A DNA stretch of 64,000 nt, taken from Fictibacillus barbaricus. GTDB lineage: Bacteria; Bacillota; Bacilli; Bacillales; Fictibacillaceae. Below, in pieces: positions 24,079 through 32,544 of this stretch. The stretch spans positions 185,842 through 249,841 of the forward strand of contig NZ_BMCE01000003.1 in the NCBI RefSeq assembly GCF_014635025.1. Direction: 5' to 3'. Under the pieces are notes generated by a model. The model was not told the DNA's origin and ran no database searches. It saw only the letters and a program-made list of their open reading frames with translations. The first letter of the stretch is position 1; the number at the start of each line of letters is the position of its first letter. Made by a program: the position numbers and the translations under genes.

Positions 24079-25626
24079 ATGGAAAAATTTCAAGAAAGCA
24101 TGTATAAGCTGATAGTTGAAACATCAACCAAATTGCCAAAAGACGTTCGCCGTGCCATTCTTGCTGCGAAACTAAAAGAGAATGCTGGAACGCGTGCAGC
24201 GATGTCTTTAGATACGATTACAGATAATATTTTAAAAGCGGATGAAAATGTGTCTCCGATCTGCCAGGATACAGGACTTCCTACTTTTAAAATTAAAGTT
24301 CCAGTGGGAGCTAACCAAATTAAAATGAAAAAAGCCATTCGCCATGCGATTGCTGATGCAACAAAGGATACAAAGCTTCGTCCAAATTCTGTTGATTCGA
24401 TCACAGGTGATAACAGCGGGGACAACCTAGGTGACGGAACGCCTGTTATTAAATTTGAAGAGTGGGAAGAGGATTATATTGATGCTCGTCTTATCTTAAA
24501 AGGCGGCGGTTGTGAGAATAAGAATATTCAATACAGTCTGCCATGCGAATTAGAAGGATTAGGTCGTGCAGGCCGTGACCTGGATGGAATTCGCAAGTGT
24601 ATCATGCACTCTGTTTATCAAGCACAAGGTCAAGGATGCAGTGCTGGTTTCATCGGTGTAGGAATCGGTGGTGACCGCACTTCTGGATACGAACTTGCAA
24701 AAGAGATGCTGTTCCGTTCAGTTGATGATGATAACCCGAATGAGAACCTTCGTAAGCTTGAAGAATATGTGATGGAGAATGCCAACAAGCTTGGAATCGG
24801 TACAATGGGCTTTGGCGGTGAAACAACGCTGTTAGGCTGTAAAGTGGGCGTGATCAACCGCATTCCTGCTAGTTTCTTCGTTTCTGTAGCATACAACTGC
24901 TGGGCATACCGCCGTTTAGGAGTGAAGCTGAACGCAGAAACAGGCGAGATCCAAGAATGGCTGTACCAAGAGGGGGAAAATGCCGATTTTGGAAAAGCTG
25001 ATAAGGAAGCAGCAGCAGCTCTTGAAGTTCAAGAAGAAAAAACACGTAAAATCGTGTTGGAAGCTCCAATAACAGAAGAACAGATCCGTGAACTAAAAGT
25101 AGGTGACGTTGTAACGATCAATGGTATGATGCATACAGGCCGTGACGCGATTCATAAGCATCTCATGGATAATCCCGCACCAATTGATCTGAATGGACAG
25201 ATCATCTACCATTGTGGACCAGTTATGGCTAAAGACGCTGAAGGAAATTGGGTCGTTAAGGCTGCAGGACCAACAACAAGTATTCGTGAAGAACCTTATC
25301 AAGGCGATATCATGAAGAAGTTTGGAATCCGTGCTGTGATCGGTAAAGGCGGAATGGGGCCAAAAACGCTAGCGGCGCTTAAGGAACATGGCGGTGTTTA
25401 TCTGAACGCTATCGGTGGTGCAGCACAATATTACGCGGAGTGTATGGAAAAAGTAGAAGGTGTCGATCTGATGGAATTCGGTATTCCAGAAGCGATGTGG
25501 CATATCCGCGTAAACGGATTTACAGCGGTAGTAACGATGGATTCACACGGAAACAGCCTTCACGAACACGTTGAAAAGTCATCTTTACAGAAGCTGGAGC
25601 AGTTTAAGGATCCAGTATTTAAATAA
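24079..25626 (+). CDS. Class I fumarate hydratase (4Fe-4S)
   Basis: A 515-residue enzyme of the class I (FumA/FumB) type with the alpha and beta domains fused. Alpha part: SPICQDTGLPTFKIKV near residue 60, GGGCENKNIQYSLPCELEG and GQGCSAGFIGVGIGGDR, with cysteines C61, C149-type and C-SAG that hold the cluster. Beta part: LKVGDVVTINGMMHTGRDAIHK and IYHCGPV, AAGPTTSIRE. It interconverts fumarate and malate in the TCA cycle. B. subtilis instead uses class II CitG, so this is an added or alternative fumarase. A consensus cre site lies upstream. Confidence 0.93.
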   Translation: MEKFQESMYKLIVETSTKLPKDVRRAILAAKLKENAGTRAAMSLDTITDNILKADENVSPICQDTGLPTFKIKVPVGANQIKMKKAIRHAIADATKDTKLRPNSVDSITGDNSGDNLGDGTPVIKFEEWEEDYIDARLILKGGGCENKNIQYSLPCELEGLGRAGRDLDGIRKCIMHSVYQAQGQGCSAGFIGVGIGGDRTSGYELAKEMLFRSVDDDNPNENLRKLEEYVMENANKLGIGTMGFGGETTLLGCKVGVINRIPASFFVSVAYNCWAYRRLGVKLNAETGEIQEWLYQEGENADFGKADKEAAAALEVQEEKTRKIVLEAPITEEQIRELKVGDVVTINGMMHTGRDAIHKHLMDNPAPIDLNGQIIYHCGPVMAKDAEGNWVVKAAGPTTSIREEPYQGDIMKKFGIRAVIGKGGMGPKTLAALKEHGGVYLNAIGGAAQYYAECMEKVEGVDLMEFGIPEAMWHIRVNGFTAVVTMDSHGNSLHEHVEKSSLQKLEQFKDPVFK

Positions 25627-25636
25627 AGGGGAAGCC

Positions 25637-25673
25637 AAAACCACAGTTTGAATGTATGAACTGTGGTTTTTTT
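25637..25673 (+). terminator. Terminator of the fumarase gene
   Basis: AAAACCACAGTT/AACTGTGGTTTT perfect 12-bp stem with a T-run. Confidence 0.85.
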
Positions 25674-25710
25674 GTTGTGCAGGAGCCGGTAAGGTCCGGT
25701 ATTTCTTATT

Positions 25711-25815
25711 AATTCCACGAGTTTTGGTAATAATTCCACGGATTTTCATGACAATTCCACGAATTTGTGGCATTTATCCACGAATTTGAATTATATATCA
25801 ACGAGTCGACACAGT
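25711..25815 (+). repeat. 21-bp imperfect tandem repeat element, copy A
   Basis: Five consecutive 21-bp units start at 25711, 25732, 25753, 25774 and 25795. The first three begin AATTCCACG; the last two are diverged (TTATCCACG, ATATCAACG). The same five-unit architecture recurs at 51372-51476. The stretch has no gene. Confidence 0.8.
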
Positions 25816-25831
25816 TCAAAATTGGAAGCTG

Positions 25832-25862
25832 CCTGTTTCAAACTAATCAGAAACAGGTTTCC
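25832..25862 (+). terminator. Hairpin between the repeat element and pdaA
   Basis: CCTGTTTC/GAAACAGG with a 10-base loop followed by TTTCCTTTAT; terminator-like, though no gene ends right before it. Confidence 0.45.
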
Positions 25863-25937
25863 TTTATATACCTAGCATGCTTTTCTGCAATTACAACAAA
25901 ATAAAGGTATAGGTTGTCGCTTGAAGGAGGAAATCTT

Positions 25938-26750
25938 ATGAGAATCAATCGGCTCCTGTGCCTGATATTGGTTTCTGTTCTTTTTTTTACACAAACACAT
26001 GTTATTTATGCCCAGCGAGGAATATCTAACCAAAGACTTGAATGGTTTTTCGAGAAAAAAGGAAAAGAAACACCTCCTGTTACTGACAAAAGGTATATGG
26101 AGCTCATTCAAAAATACGATAGTCTTTTTATCGGAGATCCCGACCAGAAAGATATCTACTTAACCTTTGATAATGGGTATGAGAACGGTTATACCGATGA
26201 TGTGTTAGATGTGCTGAAAAGAAAAAAAGTCCCTGCTGCCTTTTTTGTAACCGGACAATTTATGAAGACTCACCCTCACCTGATAAAACGTATGGCTGAA
26301 GAAGGGCATATTGTAGGGAATCATTCTTATCATCACCCAGATCTGACACAAGTATCTGATGCCCGGTTAAGGAATGAACTTGAAAAAGTAAAATTAAGAT
26401 ATACGGAACTAACCGGCAGAACGGATATGCATTATATAAGGCCGCCTAGAGGTGTGTTTAGCGAAAGAACGATCATGCTCGCAAAAGAAGAAGGCTATAC
26501 ACATGTGTTTTGGTCACTTGCTTTTCTAGACTGGGAAACCAATAAACAGCGTGGTTGGAAATATTCATACAACCAGATCATGAAACAGATTCACCCAGGA
26601 AGTATTATGCTGCTGCACACTGTTTCAAGAGATAATGCAGAGGCATTAGAAACGACGATAGAAGCACTTCAGAAGAGAGGCTATACATTTAAAAGCCTAG
26701 ATGACTTGCAGCTGAAAAAGTCTGCACCTCCATTATTGTTTAAGTCTTGA
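25938..26750 (+). CDS. pdaA: Delta-lactam-biosynthetic de-N-acetylase PdaA
   Basis: A 270-residue polysaccharide deacetylase (NodB domain) with an N-terminal signal segment MRINRLLCLILVSVLFFTQT. Motifs are YLTFDNGYENGYTDDVLDVL (TFDNGYE in place of TFDDGP, typical of PdaA), GNHSYHHPDLTQ (metal His), RPPRG and LLHTVSRDN. PdaA removes N-acetyl groups from muramic acid in forming the spore-cortex muramic delta-lactam, which is needed for germination. Start at ATG 25938, with AAGGAGG nine bases upstream. The location near yfk genes is as in B. subtilis (yfjS). Confidence 0.92.
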   Translation: MRINRLLCLILVSVLFFTQTHVIYAQRGISNQRLEWFFEKKGKETPPVTDKRYMELIQKYDSLFIGDPDQKDIYLTFDNGYENGYTDDVLDVLKRKKVPAAFFVTGQFMKTHPHLIKRMAEEGHIVGNHSYHHPDLTQVSDARLRNELEKVKLRYTELTGRTDMHYIRPPRGVFSERTIMLAKEEGYTHVFWSLAFLDWETNKQRGWKYSYNQIMKQIHPGSIMLLHTVSRDNAEALETTIEALQKRGYTFKSLDDLQLKKSAPPLLFKS

Positions 26751-26752
26751 TT

Positions 26753-26785
26753 AGTACCTTTGTATTAGACAAAGGTACTTTTTTT
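26753..26785 (+). terminator. Terminator of pdaA
   Basis: AGTACCTTTG/CAAAGGTACT perfect 10-bp stem followed by TTTTTTT. Confidence 0.85.
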
Positions 26786-26870
26786 ATTTGCACCTTTCTT
26801 ATTGGTAGAACTCGCAAGTTTCGTCTACAATAAGAAAAGCAACTTTTAGCTAAGAAATGAGTGAGGAATT

Positions 26871-28259
26871 TTGAAAAAAAACAGCAACGTTAATCCAATC
26901 ATGAAAATAGGCCAGACGTTTCCGCTTTCTATCAAGCGGCTTGGAATCAATGGTGAAGGGATTGGATTCTATAAACGGCAAGTTGTCTTCGTTCCAGGTG
27001 CTATTCCTGGTGAAGATATTCTTGTCGAAATTACAAGAGTCTTTCCAAATCGAGCGGAAGGCAAGATTAAAAAAATTAAAAAAGCATCCAAGAACAGAGT
27101 AACTCCGCTTTGTCCGATTTATGAGACATGCGGTGGCTGTCAGGTTCAACATATGTCTTATTCAGCTCAGCTAAAAGAAAAACGTGATATTGTCATCCAA
27201 GCGTTTGAACGTTATACCAAAATCCCAAAAGACCAGCTGCAAGTAGGAAAAACGATAGGGATGGATGAACCTTGGGCATATCGAAACAAATCCCAGTTCC
27301 AAGTAGGGATTAATAAAGATACTGTGATTGCAGGGCTATACAGCAGCAATACTCATAAACTGATCAACATCGATCATTGTCTTGTTCAGCATGAAGATAC
27401 AAATATAGTTACGAATAAGGTAAAACAGATCATTCGGGATTTGAACCTATCTGTTTATAACGAAAGAAAACATACTGGAAGCATTCGTACAATCGTAGTA
27501 AGAACCGCATTTCGTACTGAAGAAATTCAGCTTGCGATCGTAACGGCAACAGAGGATTTTCCGAAAAAGAAACTATTTATAGATGAGGTTAAAAAACGGC
27601 TTCCACAGGTAACTTCCTTCGTTCAAAACGTAAACGAAGAAAAAACGTCGCTGATCTTTGGGAATCAGACAGAAGAACTTTTTGGTAAAGTTACCATCAC
27701 TGAACATTTAAGAGACCTAAGTTTTGAGTTGTCAGCACGAGCCTTTTTTCAATTAAATCCACAACAGACCGTCAAATTATACGACGAAGTAAAAAAACAA
27801 GCTAAGTTATCCGGAAAAGAAAAGGTAGTTGACGCATATTGCGGTTCAGGAACGATCGGCATGTGGCTCGCCAAGCATGCAAAGGAAGTCAGAGGGATGG
27901 ACATTATTAAGGAATCCATTATAGATGCAAGAAAGAATGCTAAGAAACACGGTATAACAAATGCACACTACGAAACCGGAAAAGCAGAGATGCTGATGCC
28001 AAAATGGTTAAAAGAAGGCTGGCAACCGGATGTTATCGTTGTAGATCCTCCTAGAACAGGATGTGATCAAACATTTCTAGATACGGTAATTAAAATTAAG
28101 CCAAAGCGGATGGTCTATGTATCCTGTAATCCATCTACATTGGCGAAAGATGTCCACATGTTGATAAGTAAAGGATTTCAAGTGGAGCACGTTACGCCTG
28201 TGGATATGTTTCCGCAAACAGCTCAGGTAGAAGCTGTTTGTACCCTTGTATTAAAATAA
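26871..28259 (+). CDS. 23S rRNA (uracil-C5)-methyltransferase, RlmD/YfjO type
   Basis: A 462-residue TrmA/RumA-family enzyme. An N-terminal TRAM domain ([24 protein letters not shown]) is followed by an iron-sulfur motif [10 protein letters not shown] with its fourth ligand in HCLV, the SAM motif [21 protein letters not shown] and the catalytic Cys in [12 protein letters not shown]. It should methylate C5 of a uridine in 23S rRNA. Its position next to pdaA matches B. subtilis yfjO. TTG start after GTGAGGAA. Confidence 0.9.
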   Translation: MKKNSNVNPIMKIGQTFPLSIKRLGINGEGIGFYKRQVVFVPGAIPGEDILVEITRVFPNRAEGKIKKIKKASKNRVTPLCPIYETCGGCQVQHMSYSAQLKEKRDIVIQAFERYTKIPKDQLQVGKTIGMDEPWAYRNKSQFQVGINKDTVIAGLYSSNTHKLINIDHCLVQHEDTNIVTNKVKQIIRDLNLSVYNERKHTGSIRTIVVRTAFRTEEIQLAIVTATEDFPKKKLFIDEVKKRLPQVTSFVQNVNEEKTSLIFGNQTEELFGKVTITEHLRDLSFELSARAFFQLNPQQTVKLYDEVKKQAKLSGKEKVVDAYCGSGTIGMWLAKHAKEVRGMDIIKESIIDARKNAKKHGITNAHYETGKAEMLMPKWLKEGWQPDVIVVDPPRTGCDQTFLDTVIKIKPKRMVYVSCNPSTLAKDVHMLISKGFQVEHVTPVDMFPQTAQVEAVCTLVLK

Positions 28260-28286
28260 TTTTTAATGATGATGGGACCAGTTCTT

Positions 28287-28852
28287 ATGCAAACAGAAAA
28301 AGAAAAGATGATAAGCGGGGAATTGTACCGTCCAGATGACGAGCAGCTTATTACCGAGCGAACAAAGGCTAGAAGGTTGACGAGGATCTATAACGCTACA
28401 ACAGAAGAAGAATGGGAGAAGAGGAGCCAATAATTAATTAAAGAGTTATTTGGTTCAACAGGCAAAAACATTGGAATCGAACCTTATTTCAGATGTGATT
28501 ATGGCTATAACATTCATGTTGGGGAGAATTTCTTTGCCAATTTTGACTGCACCATTTTAGATGTTTGCGAAGTACGGATTGGGGATAACTGCATGCTTGC
28601 ACCGGGTGTTCATATCTATACAGCTACTCATCCACTAGATCCGTATGCACGGAATTCAGGATCGGAGTTTGGTAAACCTGTAGTTATAGGTGATAATGTT
28701 TGGCTTGGTGGTGGCTGCATCATTAATCCTGGCATAAAAATCGGCAACAATGTGGTAGTGGCCTCTGGGGCAGTTGTTACAAAAATGTCCTTGATCATGC
28801 TGTTGTTGGAGGTAATCCTGCTAAAATTATTAAAAAGCTTGAAATCAAATAA
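28287..28852 (+). pseudogene. maa: Broken maltose O-acetyltransferase gene (maa-like)
   Basis: The three frames together spell a complete sugar O-acetyltransferase: MQTEKEKMISGELYRPDDEQL at the start, [19 protein letters not shown], the catalytic histidine region [33 protein letters not shown], and a C-terminal [16 protein letters not shown]. Two lesions break it: an in-frame TAA at 28431-28433 (between KRSQ and LIKELFG) and a one-base loss in the A-run at 28781-28785 that shifts the last 25 codons. The hexapeptide core between the lesions is intact, so decay is recent. It should have acetylated maltose or glucose from acetyl-CoA. Confidence 0.8.
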
Positions 28853-28886
28853 TAATTAAAGCTTAAAAAATTCAGAAATATACACA

Positions 28887-29014
28887 ATATCCACATGCTT
28901 GTCCACAGAAAATGTGCATAACTTATAGGTTTTGCACAAATTTGCACATAAAGATTTCATAAAGAACTTTTATTATGCACAATATCCACATAGTTGTGTA
29001 TAACTTTATCCACA
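28887..29014. promoter_or_regulatory. Cluster of DnaA boxes away from oriC
   Basis: Seven nonamers within 128 bp match TTATCCACA with at most one mismatch: 28887 ATATCCACA, 28899 TTGTCCACA, 28913 (minus) TTATGCACA, 28973 TTATGCACA, 28982 ATATCCACA, 28995 (minus) TTATACACA and 29006 TTATCCACA, which is perfect. Weaker TTTTGCACA-like copies lie between. The stretch is noncoding and AT-rich, and neither dnaA nor dnaN is nearby. It resembles the DnaA-box clusters of B. subtilis that titrate or regulate DnaA. Confidence 0.65.
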
Positions 29015-29048
29015 TTGTTAAGTATTTGTGTGATTTTCTATATTAAAA

Positions 29049-29077
29049 AAAGACCTGCTATCCCAGCAGGTCTTTTT
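29049..29077. terminator. Terminator of yfhD
   Basis: AAAAAGACCTGCT/AGCAGGTCTTTTT, near-perfect and usable on both strands; it lies five bases past the yfhD stop on the minus strand. Confidence 0.85.
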
Positions 29078-29081
29078 GCAC

Positions 29082-29246
29082 TTAGCGACGACCTTTTTTC
29101 TGGCGTCGGTCAGCGGCTTGTGCACGTGCTTGTGCTTCGAGATCGTCTTGATCTGCCAATTCACTTGAGTACTCGACGTCAAGTCCGTTGGCTTGTGAAG
29201 CGTTAGCATTGTTGTGCGATGGGGACTTTCGGTTACGTTTTTCCAC
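29082..29246 (-). CDS. yfhD: YfhD-family small protein (54 aa)
   Basis: GTG at 29246 on the minus strand follows AAGGAGG by seven bases. The 54-residue product is MEKRNRKSPSHNNANASQAN followed by GLDVEYSSELADQDDLEAQA and a basic tail RRQKKGRR. The DVEYSxELAD.D..EAQ.RA pattern is that of the YfhD family of Bacillaceae, found next to yfhE as here. Function unknown; the composition suggests a sporulation-related small protein. It is too short for usual ORF cut-offs, and the longer frame from GTG 29248 is a shadow. Confidence 0.7.
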   Translation of the reverse strand: MEKRNRKSPSHNNANASQANGLDVEYSSELADQDDLEAQARAQAADRRQKKGRR

Positions 29247-29367
29247 ACAAATACCTCCTTAAAGATATCACAATGTTTAAAACGTAAATCAAAAGCGTTT
29301 GAGGAACTTTTCCTCGAACTTAGAATGTGCAGAATGAAGAATGTTCATACAGGAAGAATCAACCTAT

Positions 29368-29505
29368 TTATGAATAATCTTCATTCGTCATTTCTTTTGT
29401 TTCAGCAACTGATTCTGCTGATTTTAATTCTTCCTTATACGTTACTTCTTGTGTTTTGGTTAAATCGTTATTCCGTTCTTTTGCCTCGCGTTTGCTGCTT
29501 TTCAT
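29368..29505 (-). CDS. yfhE: YfhE-family small protein (45 aa)
   Basis: ATG 29505 follows AGGAGGTC by seven bases on the minus strand. The 45-residue product MKSSKREAKERNNDLTKTQE... continues VTYKEELKSAE; the LTKTQEVTY core matches the YfhE family. It is adjacent to yfhD as in B. subtilis. Function unknown. The in-frame sequence upstream of 29505 lies within the preceding gene's terminator and is not coding. Confidence 0.7.
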   Translation of the reverse strand: MKSSKREAKERNNDLTKTQEVTYKEELKSAESVAETKEMTNEDYS

Positions 29506-29520
29506 TTTTAATGACCTCCT

Positions 29521-29561
29521 TATAAAAATAACACCACCTTCAAAAATGAAGGTGGTGTTAG
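29521..29561 (-). terminator. Terminator of the GNAT gene
   Basis: Perfect 13-bp stem TAACACCACCTTC/GAAGGTGGTGTTA with a 6-base loop and, on the minus strand, an ATTTTTAT tail. Confidence 0.85.
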
Positions 29562-29593
29562 TATGTGCAAGGAAAAGCAACAAGTTACCTGTA

Positions 29594-30154
29594 TTAAGCT
29601 TCCTTTAATTGCTCCTCTGTAACTTCGATAGGCTGTGTACGAAGCTGATGCATCAAGTAGTTATCTTTTTCAATCTGATATAAATTGTAGATATCTTGAC
29701 CTTGATTGAGCTGATCGTAAACATCTTTTCTTGTTTCATTCGCAAGGGTAACATAAGGAATTTTCTCTGCAGCTTTCTGTGAGCGGACATTAACTTTTCT
29801 AATTCTCATAAAGATCGTATGAATGTCCTTCTCATAAAATAACTCTGAAAAGAATGCTTCTTTGGCTATAGAATTATAACCTTTTCCAAAGTAAGGCTGA
29901 CCAATCCATGTTCCGAGAAAGCCGTAACCATCTTGAACATCGAAAAGATTAATGGTGCCGATCGGATTATGCCATTCATCCAGAATCGTTCTGGAAATGA
30001 TTTTTCCTTGGTCTTCTTCCTCGATCGTCTGTTTCGTCAGGAACAAAAATTCCTCAAATGAAGCTGCTTTTTGACGCACAAAAGGGAAGACGTCTGGGTG
30101 CACCATTAAATTGTAAAGAACATGACTCTCTGATAAATCACGCTTTTTCAACAA
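29594..30154 (-). CDS. GNAT-family N-acetyltransferase (RimJ/RimL-like)
   Basis: A 186-residue acetyltransferase with the RimL-type layout: LKKRDLSESHVLYNLMVHPDV, then GTINLFDVQDGYGFLGTWIG and the acetyl-CoA loop GQPYFGKGYNSIAKEAFF, then IFMRIRKVNVRSQKAAEKI. TTG start after AGGAGGG. The 5' leader holds a tRNA-like fold (30183-30290), which is unusual. The substrate cannot be told; relatives acetylate ribosomal proteins, polyamines or antibiotics. Confidence 0.82.
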   Translation of the reverse strand: MLKKRDLSESHVLYNLMVHPDVFPFVRQKAASFEEFLFLTKQTIEEEDQGKIISRTILDEWHNPIGTINLFDVQDGYGFLGTWIGQPYFGKGYNSIAKEAFFSELFYEKDIHTIFMRIRKVNVRSQKAAEKIPYVTLANETRKDVYDQLNQGQDIYNLYQIEKDNYLMHQLRTQPIEVTEEQLKEA

Positions 30155-30182
30155 TTTAATCCCTCCTAGAGGGCAGAATTAT

Positions 30183-30284
30183 CCCCCACCCTCGAATTAA
30201 GAATAAAAATTAATTCGGGGTGGGAATCGAACCCACTAGGACCAGCCATAGCTGGTGGCGCACCAATTGCCTTCCCTTGCTCAA
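30183..30284 (-). ncRNA. Degenerate tRNA-like structure in the leader of the GNAT gene
   Basis: Read on the minus strand, a D-arm-like hairpin GGC-AATTGGTGC-GCC is followed by a hairpin ACCAG-CTATGG-CTGGT and by a textbook T-arm GTGGG-TTCGATT-CCCAC. The acceptor stem does not close beyond three pairs, the middle loop has 6 instead of 7 bases, U8 is missing and there is no CCA. The 3' strand of the T-arm (CCCACCCC) can instead pair with GGGTGGGG downstream, next to an AATTAA/TTAATT stem, giving two exclusive folds. It is either a decayed tRNA gene or a tRNA-mimic regulatory leader. Confidence 0.5.
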
Positions 30285-30406
30285 ATATTTAATTTATGAA
30301 AATAATTTTTGTTTTTAAGAAGAGCACGATTAAATATACCGGATTTCGTATAATCCGCATGTTGCTCTTCTTGTATCATAAGACATTTTTCTAAAAAAGA
30401 AAATAG

Positions 30407-31537
30407 TTATTTTGTAGATTTTTTGTAAATTATTTCTCCGTCAATCATGGTCATAACTGGGGTTGCAGAAAAGTGAAAAGGATGCTCTGTCCAAAGTGAT
30501 AGATCAGCATCTTTACCCGGTTCAATACTTCCGACTCGATCCTCTATACCAAGGTTTCGAGCGGGTGCTATCGTGATTCCTTCTAATGCTTTTTTCTCGC
30601 TTAATCCTTCTCGGACAGCGATTGCAGCACAAACGTTTAAATATTGAATAGGGATGTAAGGATGATCTGTCGTGATTGAAACCTCAACGTTATTTTCGGA
30701 TAGTATACGGTAGGTGTCCCATGTTTTGTTTTTTAATTCAATTTTTGATTTTCTTGTTAAAGTTGGACCTACACTTGCTTTCAGATTTAAATTTTTTAAG
30801 GAATCAGCGATTAGGTGCCCCTCTGTACAATGCTCAATGCGGTAATCCAAGTTAAATTCTTCTGCAAAACGGATTGCAGAAAGAATATCGTCAGCACGAT
30901 GAGCGTGAATGCGGACGGGGATTTCACGGTTCAAAGCAGCTGCGATGGGAGCAACACGCAAATTATCCTGATAAGCTGAATCTTTTGCTTGATAAAAAGC
31001 TTCACGAAGCATCCCCATGATTCCCATACGAGTGATCGAATCGTTGTGACGACCGCTATGAATTCGTTTAGGGTTCTCTCCTAGTGCGATCTTAAGGCCT
31101 GCTGTTTCCTTAATAATCATCTTCCGGATGTCATGGCCGTGTGTTTTTATAACCGAAGTAGTACCGCCTATTACATTCGCGCTCCCCGGCATAATATGTG
31201 CAGTAGTTACTCCGAATCTAACAGCATCTTTAAAGGCGATATCTAGCGGATGACATCCATCGATCGCACGGATATGAGGAGTTAAGACTTCATGGGTTTC
31301 ATTCGCATCGTTACCAGCCCAGCCTGTTCCTTCATCGTAAAGTCCTAAGTGAGTATGTACATCAATAAATCCAGGAAGGAGATGAAGGTTTTTAGCTGAA
31401 ATAACTTCCATTTCAGATGTAGGTTCTATATGATTCTCCACAGCTAAGATCTTACCGTTCTCTACAAGAACATCTCCTTGCTGCAGTTCACTGCTTGTGA
31501 TTGGATAGACTTTCGCATTTTGAATTAATGTTTTCAT
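30407..31537 (-). CDS. Amidohydrolase-family protein (imidazolonepropionase-like)
   Basis: A 376-residue metal-dependent amidohydrolase: LLPGFIDVHTHLGLYDEG with the HxH metal site near residue 61, VRIHAHRADD, YRIEHCTEGH and SITTDHPYIP supplying later ligands, and the terminal strand PGKDADLSLWTEHPF. Family members hydrolyse cyclic amides or dipeptides; related Bacillus proteins are annotated as imidazolonepropionase-like, and no hut genes are here to support histidine breakdown. Transcribed alone, just downstream of the yfhF gene on the same strand. Confidence 0.85.
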   Translation of the reverse strand: MKTLIQNAKVYPITSSELQQGDVLVENGKILAVENHIEPTSEMEVISAKNLHLLPGFIDVHTHLGLYDEGTGWAGNDANETHEVLTPHIRAIDGCHPLDIAFKDAVRFGVTTAHIMPGSANVIGGTTSVIKTHGHDIRKMIIKETAGLKIALGENPKRIHSGRHNDSITRMGIMGMLREAFYQAKDSAYQDNLRVAPIAAALNREIPVRIHAHRADDILSAIRFAEEFNLDYRIEHCTEGHLIADSLKNLNLKASVGPTLTRKSKIELKNKTWDTYRILSENNVEVSITTDHPYIPIQYLNVCAAIAVREGLSEKKALEGITIAPARNLGIEDRVGSIEPGKDADLSLWTEHPFHFSATPVMTMIDGEIIYKKSTK

Positions 31538-31567
31538 TATGTGTCACCTAATAAATTATTTTTACTT

Positions 31568-32461
31568 TTATTGTAACAAATCATGTAAAGCCCCCTTTAT
31601 ATGAGGGTAGGTGAAGTGAAACCCTAGCTTTTGAGCTTTTTCAGGTACTACTTGTTGTCCTTTTAATATCAGCATGCTCATTTCTCCAAAAAGGAGTTTA
31701 AATGCAAAGGAGGGTGCCGGAAGCCAATGCGGGCGGTGCAGGACGTCACCAGTTGCTTGCCCGAATTCTCTCATGGTAACGGGATGTGGAGATGTTACGT
31801 TTACAGAACCTGTATACTGTGCGTTCTCTATTACGTCCCTTATCAACTCCGCTACATCATCAATATGCACCCACGACACCCATTGATCACCAGAGCCAAC
31901 AGTTCCCCCAGCAAAAAAACGATAGGGCAGACTTAACTGAGGAAGAACACCTCCGTCTCGTCCAAGAATAAGTCCGAATCTTGTAAGCACCGTTCTTATG
32001 CCAAGAGATTCTGCCCCTTTTGCTTTTGTTTCCCACGCTTTTACAACCTCAGCTAAAAAATCTGAGCCATGTTCCTCCGTTTGTTCTGTAAATACTTGTG
32101 TTTCAGATGTTCCATAATATCCGATGGCAGATGCATTTATCCAAACGGAAGGTTTTTGAGGCATTTTTCCAACAAGGTTTAAAAGCTCTTCGGTTACTTT
32201 TAAACGGCTGTTTAAAATGGCTTTTTTCTTTTCGTCTGTCCATCTTCCATTAATGGATTCTCCTGCAAGGTTAACAACAGCATCAATTTGTGGGAGTTTT
32301 GGTTCTTTGCTGCCCATCCATTGTATATAGTTCACACCTTGTGCTTGAGATTGTCTTTCTTTTCTTGTCAGAATATAGACTTCATCTCCAAGTGATTTAA
32401 GGTGTTTGGTTAAAGCACTTCCGACAAAGCCTGTACCACCGCTTATTAAGATCCTTTTCAA
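31568..32461 (-). CDS. yfhF: TIGR01777-type SDR epimerase YfhF
   Basis: A 297-residue SDR39U1 protein: nucleotide motif ISGGTGFVGSALTKHL at residues 6-21, VNLAGESINGRWTDEKK, INASAIGYYGTSE with the catalytic Tyr, RFGLILGRDGG and WVSWVHIDDVAELI. The C-terminal PAPSFAFKLLFGEMSMLILKGQ is family-specific. It corresponds to B. subtilis YfhF by sequence type and position. The substrate is unknown. Divergent from cstA. Confidence 0.88.
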   Translation of the reverse strand: MKRILISGGTGFVGSALTKHLKSLGDEVYILTRKERQSQAQGVNYIQWMGSKEPKLPQIDAVVNLAGESINGRWTDEKKKAILNSRLKVTEELLNLVGKMPQKPSVWINASAIGYYGTSETQVFTEQTEEHGSDFLAEVVKAWETKAKGAESLGIRTVLTRFGLILGRDGGVLPQLSLPYRFFAGGTVGSGDQWVSWVHIDDVAELIRDVIENAQYTGSVNVTSPHPVTMREFGQATGDVLHRPHWLPAPSFAFKLLFGEMSMLILKGQQVVPEKAQKLGFHFTYPHIKGALHDLLQ

Positions 32462-32513
32462 AAAAAATCCACCTCTTTCAAATTATATTTATTTAAAAAT
32501 TAAGAATATTTGT

Positions 32514-32544
32514 TATAATTCAACTTGTACATACTATAGTACCA
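32514..32544 (+). promoter_or_regulatory. Promoter -10 and GTAC dyad upstream of cstA
   Basis: TATAAT at 32514-32519 is followed by GTACATACTATAGTAC at 32527-32542, a dyad of GTAC half-sites near the expected start of transcription. The -35 (around TTTAAA, 16 bp upstream) is weak. The dyad could be an operator; the regulator is unknown. Confidence 0.35.

Noticed and set aside
28887..29014. Chromosomal origin oriC
   Set aside because: DnaA boxes are present but no dnaA, dnaN, rnpA or rpmH genes are nearby, and the synteny places this region away from the origin.
28994..29206. Plus-strand 70-residue frame
   Set aside because: It runs through the yfhD terminator and opposite yfhD; no ribosome site.
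30183..30284. Functional tRNA gene
   Set aside because: No closing acceptor stem, a six-base anticodon-type loop, no U8 and no CCA.
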